A DNA stretch of 64,000 bases from Certhia americana (lineage: Eukaryota > Chordata > Aves > Passeriformes > Certhiidae): assembly GCA_018697195.1 (NCBI GenBank), contig CM031870.1, positions 4,936,577-5,000,576 on the forward strand, read 5' to 3'. Under the pieces are notes generated by a model. It was given only the letters and a program-made list of their open reading frames with translations, ran no database searches and was not told the origin of the DNA. Of the stretch, positions 1 through 12,210 are shown piece by piece. Position 1 is the stretch's first letter; every line of letters starts with the position of its first letter. A program made the position numbers and the translations under genes.

Positions 1-3000
1 ATGAAAGCCCAGCATAGCTGAGATTTCCAGATCTGCTATCACTGTGGAGAGATAAAAGTAGGCCCATGCACGTTACATTGCAGAACTGAACACTGGGCAC
101 TTGTGATTTTTGTGATTTTTGTGCAGAATGTGGAAGAAAGAGGTGAGTGCAGGGTCTGCTGGGCAGGTTTTGAAAGCACACTGAACTGCTGGGGAACAGG
201 TGCTGGGAGGTTGGAAGGAGCAGGTGTTGCTGCCAGGGATATTGCTGGGACTCTTCAAGATGCCTTTGATGTACATTGCAGTGGTTAGTGAAGACTCGGA
301 AAGAAAATTAATAAGAAAGATGGAATGAAGCAATGTGACGGCTTCTGAATTTATTTCCATAGGTATGACGAAAGTGTGCCCTTAGGTCTGTGTTTGTGCA
401 TCTACAGATTTAAGCTTTTCATGCTCAAAAAGCTCCTTTTCCTTCGGAGCCCTGCAAACACAGACCACTTAAGAAAACATGCATGTTTCGTCTGATCTAA
501 TCAATCTCTGTTTTCTCCTTCTTTGAATTATAGTGGAGCTGTAAAAAATGAAATTGCTTAATTGCGATAGTTTGCTAAGAACTCCTACAAAAGAGGTATT
601 TGTTGTCTGGGGAAATTTTATCTCCAGTTCGTTTTATTGTAGGAGATTCTATCTCGGAAATGCTGTGAATCAGAGATGAAGGGGAGTAATGATGAACTTA
701 AGGAAAACATAAGGAAAATGTGTGGGTGTATGAGTTTGCACATGTCTGTAAGCTATAATAGATATGCAAATAGAAAAGCAAGTGCTTGTGGACATGTGGT
801 TTTGTGTTAGATGTGAATTTTATTCATCATCTCTTTAACACTAGATTTACACACTTTTAAAAAACCATTCTGACTCATTCCAGAGAACCTTTATCAGCTA
901 TTTTATAATGATTTCATTTACCGATCCAATTATAAACTAAATTGAATCCTATCCGCTAACACAGGTTAAAATGTTTTTATTATAGGCAGCTGTTTGATAT
1001 CTGCAAGTGTGGGAGTACCCAACAGGGATGGAAATTAATTAAGCAAGATGTGGGAGATGGCTGCAGCCCTGTGCTCGGAGCTTGTCAGCCAGGGGAGACA
1101 CGTGTCAAACACTCTGTGATTAGCTGCAGCACACCTTCCTGACTTGCAGCAGGCACTGCTCAGGAACTTGGAGCTACAACTCTGCAGAGCTTGGCTTTGC
1201 TCTCTCTCTGCTCCTGAGCTACTCCAGTGGCCCCATATATTGATATGATCAGAATTATCTGGAATTTTCACATGTACTGAATTATTGTACGTGAACAAAC
1301 CCCTCTCTCACTGCACTTATATTGAGCATCTTGTCCTTCTTTAGCATTGTGTTGTTCTTTAATGTCTTTAGCATCCATGCAGTATTCTGATTTTTATATT
1401 AATGGAAAAGATCACCACGTGTGGAAGCATAGAGGTTTTAGCCTAATACCTAATAATTCTTATCTATTTTTGTGCTGATACAGTTGCCAGGCAGAGGTGC
1501 TGTCTTGTGGCACTCAAGATGCACAAGCTATAGTCATAAAAATAGTGTGTAGGAGCAGTAAGTATATGATTTGAAGGAACAATTGTAATTATCAAATACA
1601 ATTTGATTTTCTTATATTTATAGAAAACTGTCAAAAGTGATTCCTTCAGAGATGGTCAAAAAAAGAGTAAGTAGATTAATACCATGTTCATATCCAAGTT
1701 CCACAACAGTTTGTGTGCAACCATGCTCTGAATAGAAAAATTGGGTGAATTATTACCATAAAACTTTCTCTGGAAACAATTTTCTAATCATAGGGATGCG
1801 AGAAAATGTAAAAAAAAAATTTAAAAAATTTAAACAAAAAAATATATATAACTATATAACTTTATTTTCATGAAATAATGTCCTCAGTATCAAAGGCAAA
1901 ACAAGAAAAGCTATTACTAGTGAGGGGGAAGATGCTCCTCTTCACTGCAGAATGTGAACTGTGAGGTAATGGTTTGTTCATATTTACTTACATACCTGTG
2001 AAATACAATTTGTTATAGTTTCTTATTCAAAATAATGTCCTATATCTCTATACAGGGATATCCTCAGGGGTATGTGTTCCATGTACCTGTGTTGAGGGAC
2101 ATCTCCACCACCATCTACTCCGAGTGGTCACATAATAGTGCATTTCCAACTGCAGTCCTCTGGCAGCTCTTGGAATCTCAGCATACTCTGTTACACTTTC
2201 AGATCAGCTTAGTAACCATGGGGCTGGGCCACAGTGATCACCTCTGTCAGTGCCACTTGCCAAGGGTTTCCCCAGCTCTGCTGCCTGGCTCCTGAAGTAA
2301 GGATGAGGAGTGCACAGTGACTCTCCAGCTTCATTGGGATAGTCCAGAAGAGGGAGCTTGAAATTAAAGAGTGAAGGGATTTAAAAGTACCAGAAGGAAA
2401 TAAATTGTTCAAATATGGGGACTTTGTTGTGGTTGCCCTTTATCACTGGCGGGATTTGCTTCTTATTAGCAACAACAGAGCCTTGTTTTGGGGATGATGA
2501 TTATTCTTGCGGTGGTGTGTTTCAGTCCAACCAGCAGCAATTTTCTTTCAGTTGCTAAGTTAAAATACTTACTTGTTCAAGTAGTAAGTTAAAATACTTA
2601 TTTTTTCAGCATGGTATCCTCCATTGCTTTTGCAGAATTTTGAGAAAGTAATTAATTGTGGGGAAAATGAAAAATCATAATCTTGGGTAGGACTTAAAGG
2701 GCCATCCTCGTGTTTAGTCAGCTCAAATACACCAATCTCATTTCAGTGACACCAGGCATGAATTTGGCCCACATGGTCTGAAGTTCATGGTTTGTTGTGC
2801 TGAGCCTTTCCCTTTCTATGATGTCCATGCCTACAAATAACACCTTTGACTTTGTTACAGCGTCCTGTTCTGCTTCAAATAATGATGCATTGGGGACTTT
2901 TCGAGACAAAAGTATCAGCAGAGTTTGCTTGCATCAGTGCTGTGTTTTTACAGTGTATAATCTCCATAAACGTCTCTGTCTTTGCATTAGATCCAGAACC

Positions 3001-4068
3001 TGCAGGCTAAGGAAAGAGTTCCTAAGCACTGTACTGTACCTATCAGAAAGAAACCAGAAAGAACCCTGTGCAGTTTAGTATTTTTGTTTCTTTATACCTG
3101 TGTATATATATATGTACATTTTATCAACTAGAAAGTGTATTTTATTGACCCAAGCTCCTCTGGACTTTTGTTTTTGCTTGTTTGTTTTTCTTTTGGCATC
3201 TAAATTCATCCCTCATCTTGAATCCTAGTTCCAAGATGAAAAACTTGAGAATGCTCACACAGAGAAAACAGAACAAATGTGATTATGTTCAACTGAAATC
3301 AATGTCTTCTTTTGATTTTAGCTTTTCACTAAGAAATGTTATTTTGAAGTAATTTCATTTTGAAAAGTAGATCCTCTGAAGTTATCACAGTAGGGCAATT
3401 AGACCGTTTCAAAACTTTTGAGACATTTTAAATGGGAAATCACATCAGCAGTTTTCGACAGTATTCACTTTCAGCAAACTGATTTTTTTCCCGAGAAAAC
3501 TTTTTGTGTTTCCCAATTCCTACTCAAGGCCTCCTGGTATGCACAGGCTTTGTTGGTGAGCAGTGGTATTAGTGATGGGAAGTTGGGACCCAGCTTCTTT
3601 GCAATTATTCACGCAGAAGGGCAGATATTCCTCCACCAGTGCATATTTTCCGTGCATTATGCATGGGATTTGCTCCAGCTGGCCTCTGACTCACACTCCC
3701 CTGCCTCCCCCGTGTCTGCGGCCGGGCCTGGGACCACCTCATCCCTCCCACTGGGAGCAGCTCCCTGCCAAGCCCTGGGCTCCCGGCAGGTGGATGGGGC
3801 TTCCAGACATCCCTGCTCCCAGCTCCTGCTCAAAGCCAGGCTGCACAGAGCTGGCTGCTCTCACCCAGAGCCTTGCCCAGTTTGGAAACAATCCCCTTCC
3901 CTGGGCCCCTCTGCATGCTCTGACCACCCTCATTGGGATTTTTTCCCCCCTTTTTGATCAGGTGGTAATTTCCTCTGTTCCCATTTGTGCCTGTTAACAG
4001 CAAGATCTCCCTGATCCTCTTTTCAGAAGAGACCAAACACAGTTCTCCCCCTTCTCAGAATCTGCTCT

Positions 4069-4280
4069 GTGCTCCAGGCTCTGGGCCATTTCAATGGCTG
4101 CTGTGGACTTGCTCCAGTTTGTCAGTGTCTTTCTGCAGTTTTGGGGGAGCCCAAAACTGTCCCTGATACTCCAGGCTATCCAAGAGGAGCTGGACAGAGT
4201 GAGATAATCAATTCCTTCAACCAGCTGGCTACATCCCTGGAGATACAGCCCAGCCTGCAGTTGTTCTTGAACTGCAGATG
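4069..4280 (-). mobile_element. Probable degraded CR1 LINE fragment, minus orientation
   Basis: The phrases CTCCAGGCTCTGGGCC, ACTCCAGGC and TCAACCAGCTGGC, in this order and spacing, resemble the minus strand of the 3' part of avian CR1, where a similar order of TACTCCAGG and CTCAACCTGCTGG is usual. No 3' octamer terminus is present, so this would be an internal, diverged piece. The match is from memory and by eye; a repeat-library comparison is needed to confirm it. Confidence 0.4.
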
Positions 4281-5256
4281 ATTGAAACCTATGGAACTGG
4301 TCTGCTGTGAAAAACTCAGGGGAGCTGGGGCTGCTCAAAGGGGTGTCCTGTGCCTGTGCCTGGCTTTGGGACCAGCTGGGATGGGGATAGATGTTCACAT
4401 TGTGCAACATTCCTCCTCTGCCTCCCAGCACCTAGTGCCTGCTCTGCCCCAGGGCTTCTTGGGCAAGTGGTGATGGGCCTGGAGCTGGGGCTAGCTGAAG
4501 GAACTGTGGGTCTTCCCTCAGCTTTGGGAAAGGTTAGGTGGAGGTGATAGCAAGAAATGGACCTGAGTTATATTTCCACCAAGCCCTGCCTCTTGGGCAA
4601 GTGTGGTAAAAGCAAGGCTTGGCAGTGTGACTTCAGTGAAGTGATGGTTCTGAGGGATGGGAGAGAGGAAAAGAGGCCAAAGCAAGGTGGGGGATTGTGC
4701 CCTGTCCTTGAGCCACTTTGTTTGTCCCTTTTTTTACCACTTATTGCAGTAGTCTATGGCAGAGAGTTTTCCAGATGAAGATCCCTGTAGAAGCTGTCTC
4801 TGGAAGCTGCTGTTAACATGTGGAAGGTGCTGTGACCCACTGGCACGTAGATATACAGAGCCTGTAAAATGAATTGATGCTCTGCCCATAAAGCTGTATT
4901 CTGTTCATTTGCTGTCATAATTAATGAACCTGCAAAGGGACTTCATAAAACAGTAAAAATGAAAATACTTCACAGAAACAGAGGATGATAAATTTTTATT
5001 TCTTTCTGTTTCATGTGTCTGCTAGTTATGTGGACCTGTGACTTAATAAATGTTATGGAATTAGACATGGACTTTAGTGTTAACCTGCCATTCACAATGT
5101 CCTCTCATGTTCAGTTTATATGATCATTATGGTAAAATCAATGCATGTCTTAATTGTCATAATAACTAATCATCAGCCATTATACTGAAGTAATTAAATA
5201 GTCTAAATTGTTAATAACTTTGGATGCTGCTATAATTAATTTGTTGCTGCCCTAAC

Positions 5257-5283
5257 AGGAAAAGGAAAGGAAAAGGAAAAGAA
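5257..5283 (+). repeat. Short GGAAA-type purine simple repeat
   Basis: A purine-only run built of AAAGG and AAAAGG units lies in the intron. It is short, and no function is suggested. Confidence 0.6.
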
Positions 5284-8200
5284 ATTAACAGAAGCAGATG
5301 GGCAACGTTTTTTGATAAGGCTTCAGTACTGACTCTTTCTTAGGTACATGCCTACCACACCACATATTTGATTATAGCAACTGTAACCTTGGGGCTGTTA
5401 ATTTTAAATACCTCTAAAAAGGATTTTTTTATTTTACCTGGTTGCAATGCTTTTATTCTCAGTAGTCAGTAAATCAAAGTAATGGTTCCTGGTGGTTCTA
5501 GTATTGTACTTTAGTAAGGACTTGCAGCATTCCTAGGAACAAGGACTATGGATTGGAGCCTTGTACTTGCACATGGCAGAGACCCTTGCAGTTTATTCAC
5601 TGGTAAAGTACTGTGTTTATTCCCTCACTATACAGATGTTTAATGAAGCCAGTCTGGTTTAAATTTTGTGCTCTTCATCCTTGCAGAGCAGGAGGAGCTG
5701 TTGTTAGAACAATTGCTAGAAAGATGTTGTCTTTTCAGGAAATGAATCATAACAAAATCTCAGCAGTACATAAGAAGACCCCATACACCCCCACCTCCTA
5801 CCCCCCCATTTTAGAAATCTTAAAATAGTACCCAAAGCTACAGCTAAAGGGAGGTGGAGTTACTATCAACTCTGTTTACTAAACTTTAAAGGTATGTAAG
5901 TAGGAAAGGTTTAAAATACTTGAATCTTGCTGCTAGGGCAGCCTCATTCCAAGAAAATGTTGCATGTCTTTTGTTGAATTATGCCAGAACAGCTCCATAT
6001 CTTTTAAAGCTGTCCTCAACAACACAGGGCTGGCTTTGTTTTGCTATAGAGATAGCAAAAGAAGGAAAAACTGCATAGCTCAAATGTTGAAGGCTTTCTG
6101 AGGCTGCCTGCACAATGGAATTGTTCTGATTGAACTCTTGACAAATTATAACCCGCAGGTACAGTGAGGATTTTCCATTTTTGCCTAACACGTATACATT
6201 TTGTCTCTTCCATTTTTCCTTCCCTGCAATGCATTCAGCACAGCAAGGGCTGGAAAGAAATCTGATTGTGAAACTGATAAATTGTCCTACATAGTTTCCC
6301 TATTTTGGCCATTGCCATGGTCTGGTTCTGAAAGTGCTTGGAATTCTCTTTCTCTAGTTTTGTTTTAACAAGCTTCTTCTCAGTTGCCTATTGCCAGTGC
6401 TATATTACCCACAGTGCACATAATTTTTTTTTCTATCTGCTATTCTATGTCGACTCCAAGAGGCCTCGGTGTAAAAGCAGATGAGATGATTTATTTTTAT
6501 CACTCACTTCTTCTCATGAGAAAGAGAACCCCTTGGCCCTGCCTTCTCCACTGGCTTCCTCTTAGCACAGGCATTTGCTTTTTGGCAAATGGGGTCTATA
6601 AAATGCTACTGAATTATACCAGCAAAGTGTTTCATTATATTTATTCTGCAATCACTGTGATAGATCCCTTTCTGATTTAAATAGCTGCAGTCTCATTGGT
6701 TTGAGTGCAGTTTGCCTTCTTGGCATCAGAAAGGAATTGGCTCAACCTGGCCAGGTGACCAAGAGTCATCAGAGATGCCAGACAGCAGAGGATCAGCCCC
6801 TGGGATTCCAGATCTGATTGCAGTTGTTGCAATTCCATGTACACTCATGGAAGACACTTAACTTGTTAAAACTTGCTGCAAGCCTTTGATATCTTTGACC
6901 TTTTTAAAAAAAAGTCTTCTAAATTTTGATATTCCCTAAGCAGACAGCTGGTATTTTTGATTGAATAGATAGAGATTTCATGTCTAAACGCATTTCTTGG
7001 TTTCACTTTGCTGGATTAGTTCACTGCTCCCTGTATGTTCTCTGCTACTCACAATCTTTTCTTGTGATTTGTTTTTGAGTGATACCATCAAAAGGTTGCA
7101 AAGAATTAAAGGTGCAGAAATGCCCCTGGAAAACCTTAGTGTTGTCCTGCTAGTGTCTCCCTTTGGATCTAAACGTGGATATTCCGGTACATACAGTCTC
7201 ACCTGCAACTACACTTCCAGTCCAAAAAATGGCCCTTGATACCTTCTGATTGGAACAAAAGCTTGGCTCCCAAGAGCCACAAGCAACCAGATATAGATCC
7301 TCTGGGAGGAGGTGGGGAGGAGCTTTTAAAAAATTTCAAAGCCTGTCAAAATCTTTGGCTTTAGAGAGGGTGAAAAAGGGCCCTCCAAGTGCTGAGCCCG
7401 GGACACGCTGGTGCAGTTTGCAGCTCTCTTGGTTGCAGCCTTATGGAACAGCAGCTTAAATACCAGAACTGGTGCCTTCTTTTCTTCATCCGCCACCTGA
7501 GTAAGTCATCTGGAAAGAGGGAAAATGATACACAGTCAAGAAAATAAAGAAATCCCTCTGAGCAGTTCTCATTTACAGCACAATCATAAAAATCCTGGCA
7601 AAAAATCAAACCGTTTCCATATCAGTTGAGCACACAGCATTGCAAACATGGTCGGTGTCAACAGTGCAGGGGCAGGAGACAGAGGCTGCTGTGTTCTTGG
7701 TGCTGCAGCTCCGACAGAAGATGAAATCATGGTAGCTCAACGTTTGAAGACTTAACTACTGATTTTCTGGCTTTCTGTTCATGCTAGAATAAGACCTGCT
7801 TGTGCTTGAAAAAAAAAATGGTTGTTGGGAATGTGTTTGTGTGTGTTTGACCCTAATTATTTTAAAAACTCTTCAAACACTAGAAATACACTTACTTTTG
7901 CAGAGCTGTAGTTACAGTGTCTGCTTGGTGATGGGATGGTTGCAGCACTGTGTTTGTAAGGGCTGTTTTTTGCTGTAATGGCCAGAGAATGATTTTGGAT
8001 GTCTTATAAACAAGTGTGTGGTACAGGGAAAAACAACAGACCATATTTTTGGCCTTGGCTGTATTGTTTATGCCTTTAGCAAGCACCACTTACTCAACTT
8101 ATTCAGTATTTAAAGCTTGTTTTCTCTACACAGTACAGGCCCAGGAACACATGGCTTGAACTGAATACGCCAGCATCAGACCTTTACTGGGGAGATGGAA

Positions 8201-9045
8201 AATAGGTCTGGTTTTCTGCAGTTTCAGATTTTGGCTTGGTTCAGGAACAAATACTTCAAATTTTTGGAAGTATTTTGGTATATTGATCCTTGTGACATTT
8301 CTGTGTTTATTTCAGACACTGAAGATAGAGGGAATAAAGATTCCAAATGCATTTTACACTTAGTCTGAACAGAATCAAAAGCCAGATTTCCAGCAGGGAT
8401 CTTTTAGGAGGTGATAATTTCCAGAAGGGTGGTTTTCTTTGGTGCCATTCTGAAAGGCCCAGTTCTTGGCTGCCTTGTAGGCTGAGAAACTTTGAGGCTG
8501 CCTGCTGATCCATATCATTGGAGATCTGAGGATGTTTAATGAATCTCAAATTGAGCATCCAAAAGCAGAAACAGTTCAACTCATTAATCACTGTGAGAGA
8601 TCTTCGCCTAACCATATCAATTAAGAGCAGTGATTCTCCAGCAGAAAAGGAACATGGTGGTGTGTTTTCAGAGAGTGTTGTGATATTATTGGTTACTTAC
8701 ATTTATAGCAAAGACATGCCCTGGTTTCACTTTGGAGTTGTAAATCAACACCACCATAACTTTGGGTACGTCGTGTGTATCTGTGTTCAGTGGACTTCAG
8801 AATAATGTTTGATGACATGTCCTTCAAAGGTCTCTTTAAAAATCCAAGTCTCGGTCTAATAAGACTAAGACTTCACTGAAATAAGATTAAGGTTTCACCC
8901 CATCATGTATGGGGTACTAGAGTATTTACACTGATATTCTCCTACACAGCAGAGTACTAGGATAAATATACTGTTGCTGCTGATAGACTTTAGGTTCATT
9001 ACAGTGGCAGCTGAAAGTTTAATCTAGGAGTTTTAAAGAGTTTGG

Positions 9046-9066
9046 TTTTTTTTTTTTTTTTTTTTT
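9046..9066 (+). repeat. Poly(T) run of 21
   Basis: An uninterrupted T homopolymer lies in the intron. It could be the remnant of a reverse-orientation poly(A) tail, but no retrocopy body is recognisable next to it. Confidence 0.8.
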
Positions 9067-11357
9067 GGATAAAACTAAAAGGTGATGTAGAAATAAAATG
9101 TGGAACATTTTGGAGAAGGGTGCAGCACTATACATAATTTATTGTGCACTGTTTGCACAGTCAATTGTTAAGTTATAAATAAAATAGAGGATTAAAACAA
9201 GGATGAAAGGGTGAAACTGCGGGTAGTTATTTCCTTTGTATTTCTATTAAAAAAAAGGAAAAGTTTCCAAGTTTGCTCAAACAGCACATTTTGGTTTGGT
9301 TATTGATATTCACCGTGTTGTACCTATTTTTGGATGTATCACATTGAAGGCTTTCTGCCTCACAGAGTGCCTTTTCCTCAGAAATTTTCTGCATGCTGCA
9401 GAGCTGTTCTCAGAGCTCAGTGAGGAGCCCCGGCACAGCCAAGGTGAAACCAGAGGGAGGCAAACGAGCCTCTGCCACCCTGAATTCCCAGTCCCAGAGC
9501 TGCTGAAGAACAACTGGGCTTCCCTCATGGACACAAAGTCCCTCAGTGGCTGTTCAGTTTGGCACCCACCAGTGTGGCAGTTCCCCCATCCCGCTGGAAC
9601 CACAGCTCCCAGTTCCAGCTGGAGCATTGGCACAGGGACGAGCTCCAGAAATCTGTCTGTACCAGGCAGATGGTTTCTGCCAGCACACAAATCCCTCGAA
9701 GTGGAGAAATGCTGAACCCACGTAAGATCACAAAAATGAGCTTAGTGGATTTAAGAATAAGGTCCACAGACTTTTCAAAATTATTTGTTGTAGGTCTTTG
9801 CGTTGGTGCTCAGAATGAGGTGAGGAAGTTTCTCCTGGATGCCTCGGAGCAGGCTTTGTATCCATAGTGGAGGTGTTTCCTGAATGTGAGTAGGAATAGC
9901 ATGGAGTGGGCCTGATGAAAACAGCAGGAGTAAAATATATCATTTTGCTATATATAGGCTGAGCATCCCTTGCAGGTGCTGCGGGAGGTGCCTGGTTTGA
10001 AATCTCCCAGTTCTCCTACAAGTGGTGCTGACGCAGAGCTGTGATCCTGAGCAAAAACATTTGACTGATGAAGAGGAAAGACATGAGCAATTTGAACTTA
10101 GGAGTGAAACATTTCCTAGAACTGAGCCTGAATAAAGTCTGGAACAGTTGAACAGGAAATAAGCTAATAACGGGATTTTACAATATGCATTTCCCATATA
10201 AGGCATTGAAATGTAGCATAGGTTTCATGGATTTGGTGGCTGATCTTCTGCCTATTTTGATGAAGATTTTAGGTTTCTTCCCTGTTTATGTAGTTGTGTG
10301 TGTGAGGTCCTTTCTCCACTCCAGACTGAAGTGTTTCATCTCACCACTGTCGTCAGTGGTCCCTGGATGGACCATTCTAGGCCAGACCAGGGAAGAGAGC
10401 AGTTAACAATCCCTTTTTGCTGCCTTTTGTTTTCGTTGGGGAGCTATTTCCTTTAGCCCTTGAGGCTGATGCATAGGAAGGGGAAGAGAGGTGGGGAGCA
10501 CCCGTCTCGATGTGGTTCATGCTTCTGAAAATAAGTTCCCCAAAATCTGATGTGGGGAAAGGAAGCCTTGGCTCCACAGAGCCTGCTGTCTCCCTCAATA
10601 AACAAAGGACTGGGTTTGGGCACGTTGCCCGAAGTGTTGGTGCAGGGTGTGTTCCCATCCCCACTGCTCTGCCTGGCCTTTTAAGGCGATGTGACAGCGA
10701 GCTGGAGACATGGAAAGGTGTGTAATTCAGCCGTGATTAATGAGCACGAGGCTCCTCTGCAGCTTCCCACTTTCTGTAGCATCGCCTGGATTCCCTTCTC
10801 ACGAGTAACTCGCTGAGATTTTCAGTTTGGCCTCTTCTGCACTGCGAGTGCAATCTTCTGCCAGCTCTTATGCTACATTAATTTAGAGCCAACTACCTTT
10901 CCAAATGTGCTCTGTACTGTGGAACAGGTTTTGCTTGTAAATGCAAGGCCAGATGTTCAGAAGAGGAGAGCTCCCGTTTGGGCATCTGGCAGTCACTGCT
11001 GGGCCACAAACCCATCACAGCTGAAAATCTGAAATCTCTCTGCTTAGACAACACAGTACTCAGGCTGGCCAGTTTGTGCACTGCTGTAAGAGGTGCCTTT
11101 CTCCATATAATTCAGGAATTCTTTTGAAACAGCACACACCAAGTCATGGTCTCAGCTTTAAACCACAGCTTGAGCCAAACAAGTTATTTTGATTTCTGGC
11201 TGAGCTGGGGTTCACTTTCTACTTACAGCTAATGTTTTCCTTTCCTTTTTCTGCAAAATCTTTTAACAAAGGCTAAATAAACAATGAAGGTAGGTCTAGT
11301 GGCTGGAAAAAGAATAGGTCTGATTTATTAATAAATGTTTCTTTTTTTTTTTTCCAG

Positions 11358-11419
11358 TGACATATTTGATGCCATGTTCCCTGTCACACACATCGCAGGA
11401 GAAACAGTCATACAGCAGG
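11358..11419 (+). CDS. PRKAR1B: PRKAR1B exon: start of cAMP-binding domain A (residues 148-168)
   Basis: This 62-nt exon begins with the last base of the Ser147 codon and encodes [20 protein letters not shown] plus the first base of Gly168. It forms the start of CNB-A, whose beta-barrel receives the first cAMP. The acceptor is a T-rich tract followed by CCAG (ends 11357). The donor is GTAATT at 11420, which deviates from the GTAAGT consensus. The PVTH segment is a beta-isoform signature; RI-alpha has SVSF at this place. The exon is not a multiple of three, so skipping it alone would shift the frame. The next exon is 744 bp downstream. Confidence 0.97.
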
Positions 11420-12163
11420 GTAATTCTTCCTGTCATTTTTCCTCCTGTGTGTTTGCTAGGGTCCTATAATTCACACCTCTCCGTTTGAGATTTCACCCTC
11501 TTTGCTTAATGGGAATAATAACCCTATTCCAAAGGCCTCCAAGAGTGCAGCTGTATGATAAGTTCATGGATGCAGGTCTCTTGCTACGCATGCAGAGAAC
11601 CCCACTCTGGTGGATCTCCAGGGTTTCAGAGTGCTACAGTTAAATATAGATAAACAGCACTTGAAATTTAAATGTTCATTCCTTAACTGAAGATAGTGAG
11701 GAAGCAAATCCCAGCTCAGTATGCATAAAGGTGGCACAGGCAAACTGAGAGTAATTAGAGATGGAAAATATTTTTATGGTTGTTGGGAATATTCAACTCC
11801 TCATTGTGCTGTATCAGAGTTATCACGCTTGGCAACTTACCTGCATGCCTGCAGCACGTTGTGGAGGACTTCATTACCCTCAGGCTATATTAAAACCTCT
11901 CGAGTGTTTAACCTGAATGAAGTACTGAATCAATCAAAAGAGATAAATTAATGCAATGGAAAGGTATTAATAGCAAGAAATCATGGAGATACTTTGATTT
12001 ATGAAGGCAAATAAGCAAGGATGTTTCAGAAAATTAATCTCTCTGAAGTAATCTGGTGTACAAACCTGTGCAAATATGTACAGGATTAAATACAGGGACA
12101 GGAAGTTATTGAATAGCTTGGCAGACCTTCAGGAAACAATCACCTTTTGTATTTTGCTTCCAG
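11420..12163 (+). other. PRKAR1B: Intron (744 bp)
   Basis: The donor is GTAATT and the acceptor is TTGCTTCCAG. The intron interrupts the codon for Gly168 after its first base. I see no repeat or gene inside it. Confidence 0.93.
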
Positions 12164-12210
12164 GTGATGAGGGAGACAACTTCTATGTGATTGACCAAGG
12201 TGAGGTGGAT
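12164..12210 (+). CDS. PRKAR1B: PRKAR1B exon: CNB-A (residues 168-183)
   Basis: This 47-nt exon completes Gly168 and encodes DEGDNFYVIDQGEVD. The pattern G-D-x-x-(F/Y)-(F/Y/V)-(I/V)-x-x-G is the standard strand-turn-strand of CNB folds, here in the first cAMP domain. The acceptor is TTCCAG (ends 12163) and the donor is GTAAGT, a consensus site. The exon ends on a codon boundary. From memory, human RI-beta has Asn and Val where this copy has Asp169 and Ile177; both changes are conservative. Confidence 0.97.

Larger units (their letters stand above)
1..11357 (+). other. PRKAR1B: Intron of PRKAR1B (3' portion), no exon seen
   Basis: This is the 3' part of the intron before the first visible exon. 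It ends in a T-rich tract and an AG at 11356-11357. I searched for the preceding exon (expected to end in codons for DDNERS plus the first two bases of Ser147) and did not find it. Contents: AT-rich DNA, a probable old CR1 fragment near 4069-4280, a GGAAA-type purine run near 5257-5283, a 21-T run at 9046-9066, and a GC-richer patch at 9400-9700. Open frames here match no protein I recognise. Confidence 0.8.

Noticed and set aside
127..142. A 16-nt microexon-like unit with GTGCAG before it and GTGAGT after it
   Set aside because: It does not encode the expected end of the preceding PRKAR1B exon (…DDNERS) in the right phase, and such AG/GT pairs are common by chance.
3418..3957. 179-codon plus-strand open frame in the first intron
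   Set aside because: Overlaps several other frames on both strands in a GC-rich patch; no homology recognised.
9046..9066. Poly(T) tract as the tail of a reverse-oriented processed pseudogene
   Set aside because: No coding-like or gene-derived sequence is seen adjacent to it.
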